The notes under the pieces are model-generated. The model saw nothing but the letters and a program-made list of their open reading frames with translations. It was not told where the DNA came from and made no database searches. Positions 8,920-17,783 of a stretch of DNA of 64,000 nt are shown one piece after another. Numbering within the stretch: the first letter of the stretch is position 1; each line of letters opens with the position of its first letter. Location: NCBI RefSeq assembly GCF_029051685.1, contig NZ_JAACFT010000027.1, positions 49,829 through 113,828 on the forward strand. The letters run 5' to 3'. A program made the translations under genes and the position numbers. The stretch is from Bradyrhizobium sp. CSA207. GTDB lineage: Bacteria; Pseudomonadota; Alphaproteobacteria; Rhizobiales; Xanthobacteraceae.

Positions 8920-9481
8920 GAGGATTCCTTGAAAACAATAGATGCGCCCCGGCGGAGTCGGAATCGTCACCGCCGAAACGCATGCGTCATGTCGATGGTG
9001 CTATTCGCGCCGACCCTGTGTCGGAAGTTTGCCGACGAGACGTCTATCTCTTGGCATTTATCGCTATGCTGGATCGGGAACCGCGCTCTCGCGAACACGA
9101 GTGCCTGCTGGAATACGGTGCGCGCAATCGCCTTCATCCGGGATCCAGCCCGGGTGGCCTCTTCTGGGTCCAGCACGATTGGTATGCTACAAAACGCACA
9201 GCGCCGGGCAGGTAGGGGCTTTGCCTAACTGATGCAGCCCTCTAAACCTTGGCCCGGCGTGCCGTTCGCGGTTTTTGCCGCTATGCGATAGTCCGAACGA
9301 GCTCCATCGCACTTAACGCGGCTGGATTTGCGGAGGTGGCGTCATAGACCTCCCCTTGCTCATGAAGTGGACGTTGCTTGTCGCATATTTGCGACCCCCT
9401 GGATGGTCCTCCCGTGACACAAAACTGTCAAGCGGGATCAATGGCGTTGAAATCACATTTGAACGTTCCGATCCCGCCGCG
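8920..9481. other. Intergenic region without recognisable gene
   Basis: About 560 bases between the MscS gene and the end of the ppk2 gene. The open frames here are short, overlapping and have no recognisable content. An inverted repeat TGACA-CAAAAC-TGTCA lies at 9415-9430. Part of the region probably holds the MscS promoter and the ppk2 terminator, but I cannot place either. Confidence 0.4.
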
Positions 9482-10405
9482 TCACCGCTTGCCGCTCGCC
9501 TTCCCTTCCTGCTCCAGCGCCTTGCGCACTTCCTTGAATTCCCCCAGCGAGGCCTTATCAGCACGAGGGAAGCGCAGATCGAGCCGCTCGAGCGCCGCGA
9601 CGATCACCGAGCCGATCACCACGCGCGCGAACCATTTGTGATCGGCGGGCACGACGTACCATGGTGCATGGGGCGTGGCTGTGTGGCGCACGATGTCCTG
9701 GTACACCGCCTGATAGCGCGGCCACAGCGCACGCTCCTTGATGTCGTCCAGGGAAAACTTCCACTGCTTGGACGGATCTTCCAGCCGGCCGAGAAAACGG
9801 GCGCGCTGCTCCTCTTTGGAGAGGTTGAGGAAGAACTTCAGCACCACGGTGCCGTTGCGCGCGAGGTAGCGCTCGAAGGCGGAGATATCCTCGAACCGCT
9901 CTTTCCAGATGTTCTTTGTCACGAGCTTTTCCGGCAGCTTCTCCTTGGAGAGGATCTCCGGGTGCACGCGCGTCACCAGGCATTCCTCGTAATGGGAGCG
10001 GTTGAAGATGCCGATATGGCCGCGCTCGGGCAGTGCGAGCACATGGCGCCAGAGGAAATCGTGATCGAGCTCCTTGCTGCTCGGCTGCTTGAATGCGTGG
10101 ACCTCGCATCCCTGCGGGTTGATGCCCTCGAAGATCGCCTTGATCGCGGAGTCCTTGCCGCCCGCATCCATGCCCTGGAGCACGATCAGCAGCGACCAGC
10201 GATCCTGGGCGTACAGCTTCTCCTGAAACTCCGCGAGGCGCTTCTTGTTGGCCTCGAGAATCTCCTCCGCCTCTTCCTTGTCGAGATCGCCCTTCGCGTC
10301 GGTCTTGTGCGCCTTGAGATGAAACTTGCCGGATCCATCGTAGCGGAATGGCGTGATGTAACGGTCAAGCTCCTGGGCGAGCGATTTGGACGGCTTCTTG
10401 CTCAT
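9482..10405 (-). CDS. ppk2: Polyphosphate kinase 2 family protein
   Basis: The 307-residue protein has the PPK2 P-loop variant GMDAGGKD (about residues 79-86), the following lid/Walker B region HIGIFNRSHYEECLVTRVHPE, and the C-terminal block PWYVVPADHKWFARVV. PPK2 enzymes use polyphosphate to phosphorylate nucleotides or the reverse; which nucleotide cannot be told. The ATG at 10405 lies 41 bases inside the 3' end of the LivM-type permease gene, so it is probably translated as the last gene of the liv-type operon, an unusual partner for a transporter. No in-frame ATG further down would give a shorter intact protein. Confidence 0.9.
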   Translation of the reverse strand: MSKKPSKSLAQELDRYITPFRYDGSGKFHLKAHKTDAKGDLDKEEAEEILEANKKRLAEFQEKLYAQDRWSLLIVLQGMDAGGKDSAIKAIFEGINPQGCEVHAFKQPSSKELDHDFLWRHVLALPERGHIGIFNRSHYEECLVTRVHPEILSKEKLPEKLVTKNIWKERFEDISAFERYLARNGTVVLKFFLNLSKEEQRARFLGRLEDPSKQWKFSLDDIKERALWPRYQAVYQDIVRHTATPHAPWYVVPADHKWFARVVIGSVIVAALERLDLRFPRADKASLGEFKEVRKALEQEGKASGKR

Positions 10406-11384
10406 GAGCGCGGGGCACCTTGCGTTGCGGCTTCAATCGGTCGAGCACGCTACCAAGGATACCCTTGGGAAGGAATATGATGAAAAGGACGAGCAACACG
10501 CCATAGACGAGGTTGTCCCAGCCGACCGCCCTGGTGCCGAAGCCGATCCGCAAGGTCTCAGCCAGCAAAATGGTGATGACCGCCCCAACAGTCGGCCCCA
10601 GCGAAACGAACAGGCCGCCGACAATGGCGGCGAACACCATCTGGAGCGACACGGCGATGCCGCTGACGGTGTCCGGCGTGATGAACATCTGGTACTGGCA
10701 GTAGATCGCGCCCGCCAGCGCCGTCATCAGCGCGCTGATCAGCGTGATCTTCAGCTTCTCCGCGGTGACGTTGACGCCGGCGGCCGCCGCAGCGTCCTCA
10801 TCCTCCGAGATCGCTTCCAGCGCGTAACGGCTCATGCTGCGGTCGATCAAGTGCCAGACAATGATGCCCACGAGCCATACACCAAGCGCGATCAGGTACC
10901 AGGTCGTCTTGTCGTCGAATTGCAGCGCCAGCAGCTTGTTGCCCGACGTTCGGCTTGGCGTGTAGCCGAGCGAGCCACCGGTATAGTCGCGCGTCGCCGT
11001 GATAACCTGGAGCACGATGCCTGAGAGCGCCAGCGTCACCAGCACGAAATAATGCCCGGTGATGCGGAAGCGGAAACAGGGATAGCCAACGATCAGCGCC
11101 AGCACGCCGGCGGCAACCATGCTGATCGGGATGCCGATCCAGGGCGACAAGCCCATGTGGTTCCACAGCAGCGCGGTGACATAGGCACCGATCCCCATGA
11201 AGCCGCCATGGCCGAGCGAGACAAGGCCGAACCGTCCCATCATCGACCACGATGTATAGGCGAACGACCAGATCAGGATCAGCACCAGGATGTGCAGGTG
11301 ATAGGGATCGCGATAAACGAAAGGCAGCGCGACGAGCGCCGCCAATCCCACCGTCCACGCCACAAGCCGGCCCTGCACCATCAT
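10365..11384 (-). CDS. LivM-type branched-chain amino acid ABC transporter permease
   Basis: This 339-residue polytopic membrane protein begins at the tandem ATGATG at 11384, which overlaps the TGA of the upstream LivH-type gene. Typical LivM features are seen: SLGHGGFMGIGAYVTALL near residue 60, and the cytoplasmic coupling loop AISEDEDAAAAAGVNVTAEKLKITLIS. The hydrophobic core has about eight segments. Upstream in-frame codons would encode a non-membrane basic extension and are rejected. It works with the LivH, LivF and LivG homologues next to it. The 3' end overlaps the ppk2 start by 41 bases. Confidence 0.92.
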   Translation of the reverse strand: MMVQGRLVAWTVGLAALVALPFVYRDPYHLHILVLILIWSFAYTSWSMMGRFGLVSLGHGGFMGIGAYVTALLWNHMGLSPWIGIPISMVAAGVLALIVGYPCFRFRITGHYFVLVTLALSGIVLQVITATRDYTGGSLGYTPSRTSGNKLLALQFDDKTTWYLIALGVWLVGIIVWHLIDRSMSRYALEAISEDEDAAAAAGVNVTAEKLKITLISALMTALAGAIYCQYQMFITPDTVSGIAVSLQMVFAAIVGGLFVSLGPTVGAVITILLAETLRIGFGTRAVGWDNLVYGVLLVLFIIFLPKGILGSVLDRLKPQRKVPRAHEQEAVQIARPGA

Positions 11385-12262
11385 CGGCGCCTCGCAAACA
11401 GGCCCGCGGGCCGGATGAACATCATGACGATGAAGAAGGCGAAGGCGAGCACGTAGCCCCATTCGAGGTCGGAGAACAGGCCGCCGAGGGAGATGATCTC
11501 GGCAAAGACGAACGCGGCGATGAAGCCGCCGATGAAATTGCCGAGTCCGCCGAGCACGCAGATCAGGAAGGTGATCGGGCCGAATGAGAGACCGACGAAG
11601 GGATGCACGTCATATTGCAGCACCAGCAGACAGGCCGCGAGCCCCGCCAGCGCGCCGCCCAGCGCGGACGTGACGAGATAGATGCGCCTGGTGTCGACGC
11701 CCATCAGCGCCATGATCTGCCGGTCCTGAGAAATGGCGCGGATCGCGGTGCCGGTGAAGGTGCGGGTCATGAACAGATAGACCGCGATCATGCCGACCAG
11801 CGCGGCGAGAAAGGACAGCAGCCGCGCGTAGCTGAAATTCATCTCGCCGAAGGCCAGCACCGGCAAGCGGATGCCGAGATTGCGGAAGTCGATGCCGAAG
11901 GCAACGGTGGCAAAGCTCTGCAGCACGAACAGCACCCCACCCGTCGCGAGCAGCTGATTGATCGGGGGCGCGGTCAGCAATGGTGCGATCACGAGGTAGT
12001 GCAGCGCGGCGCCGAGGATCGCGACGAGCATGATGGTGAACGGCGCGGCAATGAAATAGCTGAGGCCGTAGTACTGCACCATGAAATACATGGCGTACAT
12101 GCCGATCATGACGAGCTCGGCATAGCAGATCCAGGTCACGTCGATGACGCCGAAGATCAGATTGAGCCCGAGCGCGAGCAGCGCCAGCACGCCGCCGAGC
12201 AGGATGCCGTTGATCACGGCCTCCAGCAGGTAGACGTCGAAAATGTCCAGGAATGCCTGCAT
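11381..12262 (-). CDS. LivH-type branched-chain amino acid ABC transporter permease
   Basis: The 293-residue product starts at MQAFLDIFDVYLLEAVINGI. The frame is open for nearly 900 bases further upstream, but that part is the antisense-like shadow of livF/livG and lacks hydrophobic character. Family hallmarks are GVLALLALGLNLIFGVIDVTWICYAELVMIG near the N-terminus, the EAA-like loop AISQDRQIMALMGVDTRRIYLVTS, and GGLGNFIGG near the C-terminus. It ends FIRPAGLFARRR, a usual LivH ending. The stop overlaps the LivM-type start, and the LivF-type gene ends five bases upstream. Confidence 0.93.
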   Translation of the reverse strand: MQAFLDIFDVYLLEAVINGILLGGVLALLALGLNLIFGVIDVTWICYAELVMIGMYAMYFMVQYYGLSYFIAAPFTIMLVAILGAALHYLVIAPLLTAPPINQLLATGGVLFVLQSFATVAFGIDFRNLGIRLPVLAFGEMNFSYARLLSFLAALVGMIAVYLFMTRTFTGTAIRAISQDRQIMALMGVDTRRIYLVTSALGGALAGLAACLLVLQYDVHPFVGLSFGPITFLICVLGGLGNFIGGFIAAFVFAEIISLGGLFSDLEWGYVLAFAFFIVMMFIRPAGLFARRR

Positions 12263-12267
12263 GGCCC

Positions 12268-12972
12268 TCACACCCCGAGATAAGCTTCCTTGACCGTGTC
12301 GCTCGCCAGCATCTCGGCCGAGGTGCCGGACGCCCTGATCGTGCCGGCCTCGATCAGATAGGCGCGATCGACGACGCGCAGCACCTGCTGCACGTTCTGC
12401 TCGACGATCAGCACCGTCAGCCCGCGCGCGCGGATCCGCTTGACGAGTTCGAACACCTGCTGCACCACGACCGGAGCCAGCCCTGCGGATGGCTCGTCGA
12501 GCAGCAAGAGCTTTGGATTCGACATCAGGGCACGGCCGATCGCGCACATCTGCTGCTCGCCCCCGGACATGGTGCCGGCCATCTGCTGGCGGCGTTCCTT
12601 CAGGCGCGGGAACAGGTCGAACACGACCTCCAGCCGCTCGGCGTAGTGGTCGCGCGCCTCCTTCATGAAGGCGCCCATCTTCAGATTGTCGTCGACGGAG
12701 AGCTGCGGAAACAACCGGCGGTTCTCCGGCACATGCGCGATGCCGAGGCTGACGATCTTGTGCGGCGGTGTTGCGACGACGTCGGCGCCTTCCATGGTGA
12801 TCGACCCGCGCGAAGGGCGTATCAGGCCGGAAATGACGCGCATCAGGGTTGTCTTGCCGGCGCCGTTCGGACCGATGACGCCAACGGCCTCGCCGGCCTT
12901 CACGTCGAGATCGACGTTGAACAGCGCCTGGAATGTTCCGTAACCGGCGTTGATGGACCGAAGCTCCAGCAT
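12268..12972 (-). CDS. LivF-type ABC transporter ATP-binding protein
   Basis: The 234-residue ATPase has Walker A GPNGAGKTT, the Q-loop region with VPENRRLFPQLSVDDNL (the LivF hallmark), the signature MSGGEQQMCAIGRAL, Walker B LLLLDEPSAGLAP and the switch His region replaced by VEQNV as in other LivF proteins. Length and ending (EAYLGV) are normal for the family. It lies two bases after the LivG-type gene and five bases before the LivH-type gene, so the operon is tightly packed. Confidence 0.95.
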   Translation of the reverse strand: MLELRSINAGYGTFQALFNVDLDVKAGEAVGVIGPNGAGKTTLMRVISGLIRPSRGSITMEGADVVATPPHKIVSLGIAHVPENRRLFPQLSVDDNLKMGAFMKEARDHYAERLEVVFDLFPRLKERRQQMAGTMSGGEQQMCAIGRALMSNPKLLLLDEPSAGLAPVVVQQVFELVKRIRARGLTVLIVEQNVQQVLRVVDRAYLIEAGTIRASGTSAEMLASDTVKEAYLGV

Positions 12973-12974
12973 CG

Positions 12975-13745
12975 CTAGCCTCCGGCGCGGCGGCGCGCTT
13001 CGGCGGCCGCGGCTTGCGTCGTCTCGGCATCGGTGCCGAGATAGACCTCGATGACGCGCGGATCACCGGCGACCGCGCTCGGCAGCCCCTCGGAGATCTT
13101 CTCGCCGTGATCGAGCACCATGACGCGATCGACAACGCGCATCAGGACGCCCATGATGTGCTCGACCCAGATGATGGTGATGCCGAGCTCGTCGCGGATG
13201 TTGCGCAGCATGTCGGCCGCCTGGTCCATCTCGGCGTCGTCGAGTCCGCCGAGGCTCTCGTCGGCGAGCAATAGTTTCGGCGCGGTCGCAAGCGCTTTTG
13301 CCAGTTCGAGCTTCTTCAGGCCGGCCGCGCCCAGGCCATCGACGCTGGCATGGCGATCCGCCGGCAAGCCCACCATCGCCAGCGACCGCTCGGCGGCCTC
13401 CTCGGCTTTGGCGCGGCTGTGGCGCCCCTGACCGTAGAAGCCGGCGAGCGCGACGTTCTCGAAGATGGTCAGGCGGCGGAACGGCCGCGGAATCTGGAAG
13501 GTGCGGCCGATGCCGCGGTTGATGATCCGGTGCGGCGCGAGACCCGCGATCTCGTGGCCGGCGAACAGGATCGATCCGGAAGTCGGCGCCAGCGTGCCGG
13601 AAAGCATGTTGAAGATCGTGCTCTTGCCCGAGCCATTCGGGCCGATCAGGCCGAGGATCTCGCCCTGATCGACCCTGAACGACACATTGTTGACGGCGGT
13701 GAAGCCGCCGAACCGCTTCACCAACCCGCTGACCTCCAACACCAA
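12975..13745 (-). CDS. LivG-type ABC transporter ATP-binding protein
   Basis: The 256-residue ATPase shows Walker A GPNGSGKST, the LivG block GIGRTFQIPRPFRRLTIFENV, Walker B-type LLLADESLGGLDDAEMD and the switch motif IIWVEHIMGVLMRVVDR. The signature region GLGAAGLKKLELAKAL lacks the canonical LSGGQ sequence, reading GAAGLKK instead; this is a known feature of some LivG-like subunits and does not necessarily mean loss of function. It pairs with the LivF-type ATPase directly downstream and follows the receptor gene by 12 bases. Confidence 0.93.
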   Translation of the reverse strand: MVLEVSGLVKRFGGFTAVNNVSFRVDQGEILGLIGPNGSGKSTIFNMLSGTLAPTSGSILFAGHEIAGLAPHRIINRGIGRTFQIPRPFRRLTIFENVALAGFYGQGRHSRAKAEEAAERSLAMVGLPADRHASVDGLGAAGLKKLELAKALATAPKLLLADESLGGLDDAEMDQAADMLRNIRDELGITIIWVEHIMGVLMRVVDRVMVLDHGEKISEGLPSAVAGDPRVIEVYLGTDAETTQAAAAEARRRAGG

Positions 13746-13757
13746 AGCTCTCCGCCG

Positions 13758-15068
13758 CTACTGGTTGCTGTAGGTGGTGCCCTTCGGTAGCGGCAGCACG
13801 GCCTCGCGCTGCGCCTGGCTCTTGGGCCACACCACATGGGACTTGTCATCGAGATACTGGATCACCACCGGGAACGAGCGCTCGTTCTGGCCCGCCATCG
13901 GCGTGCCCTCGCCGTAGAACTTGACGCCGAAGCCGAGCATGGTGCCGCCCTCGGGAATGTCGGTATCGAGCGCGGCCTTGCGCAGCGCGTCGGGATCGAC
14001 CCCGCCATATTTCTTGATCGCGCGCGGCAGCACATCGGCCATGAAGACGTAGGTGTTGGACGCGCCGATGCCGACATGGGCCGAGCGGATGGCGACACCC
14101 GGCCTGATCTTGTCGAACTCCTCGCCAACCATCTTGATCACGGCCGGGAGCTTCGGATCCATGGTCTTCTGGTTGGCGAGCCAGATCGAGATCGGGTCGG
14201 CGTTAAAGATGTAGGTAGCGTCCGCGCCCATGCCCTCCTTCAGCTTCTCGTAGACACCGTAACCCGCGCCATGCCCCATCAGTGCGCCGAACTTCAGTCC
14301 CTGCTCGCGGGCCTGGCGCAACAATAGCGTGATGTCGGGATTGTAACCGGTGTGGAAGATCACGTCGGGCTTGGCGCGCTTCAGCTTGGTGACCAGCGCC
14401 GATAGATCCGGCGCGGTGGCCGAATAGCCTTCCTTCATCACCACGCTGAAGCCCGCCTTCCTGGCACCGGCCTCATTGCCCTTGGAGACGTCGACACCAT
14501 AGGCGCCGTCCTCGTGGATGATGGCGACGCGCAGGTCCTTGGGCTCCTTGTCGAACTTCGCCTTGGCGTTCTGCGCGATGAAATCCATCGTCATCATGCC
14601 GAACTGGTCGCCGCTCGCCTGCGGGCGAAACACGTATTTGTAGCCCTTCTCGTTGAACACGGCCGACGAGATGCAGGTCGTCATCCACATGAACTTCTCG
14701 AGCTGCTCGACGCGGGCCGCGACCGGCACGCATTGCGCCGAGGAGAAGAAGCCGAGCACCATGTCGACCTTCTCCTGTTCGAGCAGGCGGACGGATTCGT
14801 TGATGGCGATGTCGGGCTTGCTCTGCGCATCGGCGTAGACCGCCTCGATCTTGTAGCCCTCGACGCCGGTCTTGGCGAAATGGTCGAGGATGATCTTTGC
14901 ACCGACATAGTTGAGCTCGGACCCGCCGCCTGCGAGCGGTCCGGTCAGGTCGAACACCACGCCAATCTTGATCTTCTTCTCCTGAGCCTGTGCCGAAGCC
15001 ATCAAGCCCATCGCGGCGGTCGCGATCAACAGCCCACGTACCGAGCGGGCAGCCATGCGCAGGCGCAT
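13758..15068 (-). CDS. Periplasmic substrate-binding protein of the liv-type ABC system
   Basis: The start is the ATG at 15068, preceded at ideal distance by GGGAGG. The first ~28 residues form a signal peptide (MRLRMAARSVRGLLIATAAM, cleavage after SAQA). The mature part begins KKIKIGVVFDLTGPLAGGG, the typical type I periplasmic binding fold of LivK/amide-receptor proteins, and contains IIHEDGAYGVDVSKGNEAGARKAGF. It heads the operon receptor-LivG-LivF-LivH-LivM-PPK2. Substrates of this large family range from branched-chain amino acids to amides, urea and aromatic acids, so the ligand is not assigned. Confidence 0.92.
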   Translation of the reverse strand: MRLRMAARSVRGLLIATAAMGLMASAQAQEKKIKIGVVFDLTGPLAGGGSELNYVGAKIILDHFAKTGVEGYKIEAVYADAQSKPDIAINESVRLLEQEKVDMVLGFFSSAQCVPVAARVEQLEKFMWMTTCISSAVFNEKGYKYVFRPQASGDQFGMMTMDFIAQNAKAKFDKEPKDLRVAIIHEDGAYGVDVSKGNEAGARKAGFSVVMKEGYSATAPDLSALVTKLKRAKPDVIFHTGYNPDITLLLRQAREQGLKFGALMGHGAGYGVYEKLKEGMGADATYIFNADPISIWLANQKTMDPKLPAVIKMVGEEFDKIRPGVAIRSAHVGIGASNTYVFMADVLPRAIKKYGGVDPDALRKAALDTDIPEGGTMLGFGVKFYGEGTPMAGQNERSFPVVIQYLDDKSHVVWPKSQAQREAVLPLPKGTTYSNQ

Positions 15069-15162
15069 CAAAACCTCCCTGGACGATTGTGCATTGCGTC
15101 CGTCTTGCTGTTGGTTTTTGCCCATCACATTGGCTGAGCGAAGCGATGTCAAGCCTCGCGCG

Positions 15163-15867
15163 TCAGCGCGAGGCGAACTGCTGCACGACGAAGGCCGTGA
15201 CAAATCGCGGCATGGACGGCGTCAGATCACTCGTCTCGCGCACGAGATGAATGGCCGACAGTTCCGGCTCGGCCTCGCGCGCGAGACTGGCTTCGATCCG
15301 GGCCCGAGCGGCCTCGCCCGGCACATCCAGGTTGAGAACCTGGATCATTGCAATCGTGGGGCCGGTAACCACGCAGTGCCAGTCCGGCTGAGCCCGGTAG
15401 TCGCCGGCGGTCAGGCCGGTCTCCTCCGCGATCTCGCGGACGACGCTGCCGGGAATGTCGAGCGCGTCGTCCTTGACGTCATCGAGATCCGGCGTGCCAG
15501 AGGGGAAATAGATCCGGCCCGCATTGGCGGTGTGCTGCCCCATCTCGCCCATCACGAAGGCGCCATCCGAGGTGCGCAACGCGCCCATGCCGAAGCCGTT
15601 GAACACGGTGGGATCGGGGAAGCCCCAGTCGCGCCAGGCGAGGAAGCTGGCAAAATCCGTCTCGAAATAGGTCGCAGCGAAATGACCGTCGGCGAATACG
15701 GGATCGCGTCCCAACAGGACGCGGCCGTTCCAGAGTTTCGGCCGCTCGCGCTGCTTCTCGGCAAAGTGCGCCGCGATCTCGGCGCGCCGTTCCTCGGCGA
15801 ACGGCCAGATGATCGGCCGTACGGCGAGGCCAAGTGTCGTGACGCGATGAATGACCGGGGATGTCAT
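15163..15867 (-). CDS. NUDIX-like hydrolase
   Basis: This 234-residue soluble protein carries a NUDIX-type core VVREIAEETGLTAGDY around residues 141-156, with the upstream glycine region (IYFPSGTPDLDD) separated from REIAEETG by more residues than in the standard box. The N-terminal half (LWNGRVLLGRDP) resembles the region preceding the hydrolase fold in uncharacterised rhizobial relatives. It sits 95 bases upstream of the ABC receptor start and 30 bases downstream of the next receptor gene, all on the same strand, so it may be co-transcribed. Substrate unknown. Confidence 0.75.
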   Translation of the reverse strand: MTSPVIHRVTTLGLAVRPIIWPFAEERRAEIAAHFAEKQRERPKLWNGRVLLGRDPVFADGHFAATYFETDFASFLAWRDWGFPDPTVFNGFGMGALRTSDGAFVMGEMGQHTANAGRIYFPSGTPDLDDVKDDALDIPGSVVREIAEETGLTAGDYRAQPDWHCVVTGPTIAMIQVLNLDVPGEAARARIEASLAREAEPELSAIHLVRETSDLTPSMPRFVTAFVVQQFASR

Positions 15868-15897
15868 GACGGGTCGGTTACCACGCCTTCGCGTCAG

Positions 15898-16923
15898 TTA
15901 TTTGGCGCTCCCCGTGGTCTTCTTGGCCTGCTCGACGTACTTGTTGGTAAAAGTTTTGCTGACGTCAATCTTGGCGTTGGCCACGTCAGGCGAGCCGACG
16001 CTGAATACCGCGAGCACGGCGTCCGCACCCTTTGGGTCCATCTTACCGGTCTCAGAGAACATCGGGATCGTGTTCTTCAGCGCGGCAAGATAGAGATCCT
16101 TGTTCTTGCCGACCGTCTCCTCCGGCATCTTCGCCATGATCTCCTCGGGCGAGTGCGAGTGGATCCAGGCGAGCGTGCCCAGGATCGCATTGGTGAGCGC
16201 CTGCACCTCCTTCTCGTGACCGTTGACCCAGGCCGCGGTCGAGTACAGGGCACCGCCCGGATATTCGCCGCCGAACGTCTCGAGCGTGTCCTTCTGCGTG
16301 CGGGTGTCGCTGAGGATGCGCAGGTCCTTGTGGCTGCCCTGGAGCACGGTGACGGAGGGATCAAGCATCACCGCTGCGTCGATCTGCCCCTGCTCCATCG
16401 CGGCGACCGCGGTGGCGCCGAGGCCGACGCCGATCACCGCAGTGCCTGCGGGATCAAGGCCGTTCTTCTTGAGCATGTATTTGAGGAAGAAGTCGGTGGA
16501 GGAGCCGGGCGCGCTGACACCGACCTTCTTGCCGGCAAGGTCCTTGACCGACTTGATTTCGTTGGTGTGCGCGGGCGAGACCACCAACACGAGGCCGGGA
16601 TAGCGGTCATAGACCACGAAGGCCTGGAGCTCCTGCTTCTTGGCGGCCAGATTGACGCAATGATCGAAATAGCCGGAGACGACGTCGGCACTGCCGCCGA
16701 GCACGGCCTTCAGCGCATCCGAGCCGCCCTTGAGGTCGATCAATTCGACACTGAGACCGGCCTTGTCGTACTCGCCGAGCTGCTTGGCCAGCACCGTCGG
16801 CAGATAGCACAGGCAGGAGCCGCCGCCGACTGCGATAGTGACTTTGCTTTGCGCCGCGGCAAGGCCGGCGGTGAGCGTCAGCGCGAGCAGCGCACCGGCG
16901 AGCCTGGCAATCGTGTTCTTCAT
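15898..16923 (-). CDS. NMT1/SsuA-like ABC transporter substrate-binding protein
   Basis: The ATG at 16923 follows GGAGGAAACCA and opens a signal peptide (MKNTIARLAGALLALTLTAG, cleavage after LAAA). The 341-residue protein has the NMT1/THI5-like fold: GGSDALKAVLGGSADVVSGYFDH, then KVGVSAPGSSTDFFLKYML. Such receptors bind sulfonates, nitrate, thiamine precursors or aromatic acids; this one cannot be assigned. It is the first of three genes in map order but the last transcribed after its ATPase and permease, an SsuB-SsuC-SsuA like arrangement. Confidence 0.88.
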   Translation of the reverse strand: MKNTIARLAGALLALTLTAGLAAAQSKVTIAVGGGSCLCYLPTVLAKQLGEYDKAGLSVELIDLKGGSDALKAVLGGSADVVSGYFDHCVNLAAKKQELQAFVVYDRYPGLVLVVSPAHTNEIKSVKDLAGKKVGVSAPGSSTDFFLKYMLKKNGLDPAGTAVIGVGLGATAVAAMEQGQIDAAVMLDPSVTVLQGSHKDLRILSDTRTQKDTLETFGGEYPGGALYSTAAWVNGHEKEVQALTNAILGTLAWIHSHSPEEIMAKMPEETVGKNKDLYLAALKNTIPMFSETGKMDPKGADAVLAVFSVGSPDVANAKIDVSKTFTNKYVEQAKKTTGSAK

Positions 16924-16994
16924 TGGTTTCCTCCGTTCGGCTGGCGGCACCATAGAGCAGCGGATCGAGGTTGAGAAGCCGACTTACGCGTACG

Positions 16995-17783
16995 CTAGCC
17001 CCGTCCATCCGACGCGGTCGGCCGCCACACCAGCAAACGCCGCTCCACCAGCGTCACCCCGAAATCGATCAGGATGACGAAGGCCGACAGCACGAACATG
17101 CCGGCGAACACGCCGGCGACGTCGAACACGCCTTCGGCCTGCTGGATCAGGTAGCCGAGACCTGCGGCCGATCCCAGATATTCGCCGACGACCGCGCCGA
17201 CCACGGCAAACCCAACTGAAGTGTGCAGCGAGGAGAACATCCACGACAGTGCCGAGGGCCAATAGACGTGCTGCATCAGCTGCCGCTCGCTCATGCCGAG
17301 CATGCGGCCATTATCCAGGATGGTGCGGCTGACCTCCTTCACACCCTGGTAGACGTTGAAGAACACGATGAAGAAGACCAGCGTCACGCCGAGCGCGACC
17401 TTGGACCAGATGCCGAGGCCCAGCCACAGCGCGAAGATCGGCGCCAGCACGACCCGCGGCAGCGCGTTGACCATTTTTACGTAGGGATCGAACACCGCAG
17501 CAACCAGCGGCTGGCGTGCGAACCAGAAGCCGATCAGCACGCCACCGAGCGATCCGATCACGAAGGCCAGGATGGATTCCACCAAGGTGATCCAAAGGTG
17601 CTTCCAGATCACGCCGGAAGAAAACCATTTGACGATCTGGCTGAATACGTCGACCGGGTTGGAGAAGAAGAAGGGCGGTAGCAAGACCTTGCCGAATACG
17701 GGAACAGTCGACAGCAATTGCCACAGCACGAGACAGACGACCGCGACCAGAGCCTGCAGCGAGAGCAGCGTCACGCGCGTCAT
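16995..17783 (-). CDS. SsuC/TauC-type ABC transporter permease
   Basis: The 262-residue permease has about six membrane segments and the EAA loop VKEVSRTILDNGRMLGMSERQLMQHVYWPSALSW (split here by position: about residues 155-188). Its ATG shares one base with the TGA of the ATPase gene upstream (TGATG), indicating coupling. It forms the transport channel with the adjacent ATPase and receptor. Confidence 0.9.
   Translation of the reverse strand: MTRVTLLSLQALVAVVCLVLWQLLSTVPVFGKVLLPPFFFSNPVDVFSQIVKWFSSGVIWKHLWITLVESILAFVIGSLGGVLIGFWFARQPLVAAVFDPYVKMVNALPRVVLAPIFALWLGLGIWSKVALGVTLVFFIVFFNVYQGVKEVSRTILDNGRMLGMSERQLMQHVYWPSALSWMFSSLHTSVGFAVVGAVVGEYLGSAAGLGYLIQQAEGVFDVAGVFAGMFVLSAFVILIDFGVTLVERRLLVWRPTASDGRG

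Noticed and set aside
9415..9430. Pho-box reading of TGACA-CAAAAC-TGTCA
   Set aside because: The arms are inverted, not direct repeats, and it lies behind ppk2 rather than before a gene; left as an unassigned inverted repeat.
12263..13135. Upstream extension of the LivH-type frame by about 290 codons
   Set aside because: The added part is Arg-rich, lies over livF/livG and has no membrane segments; the ATG at 12262 matches the family start.
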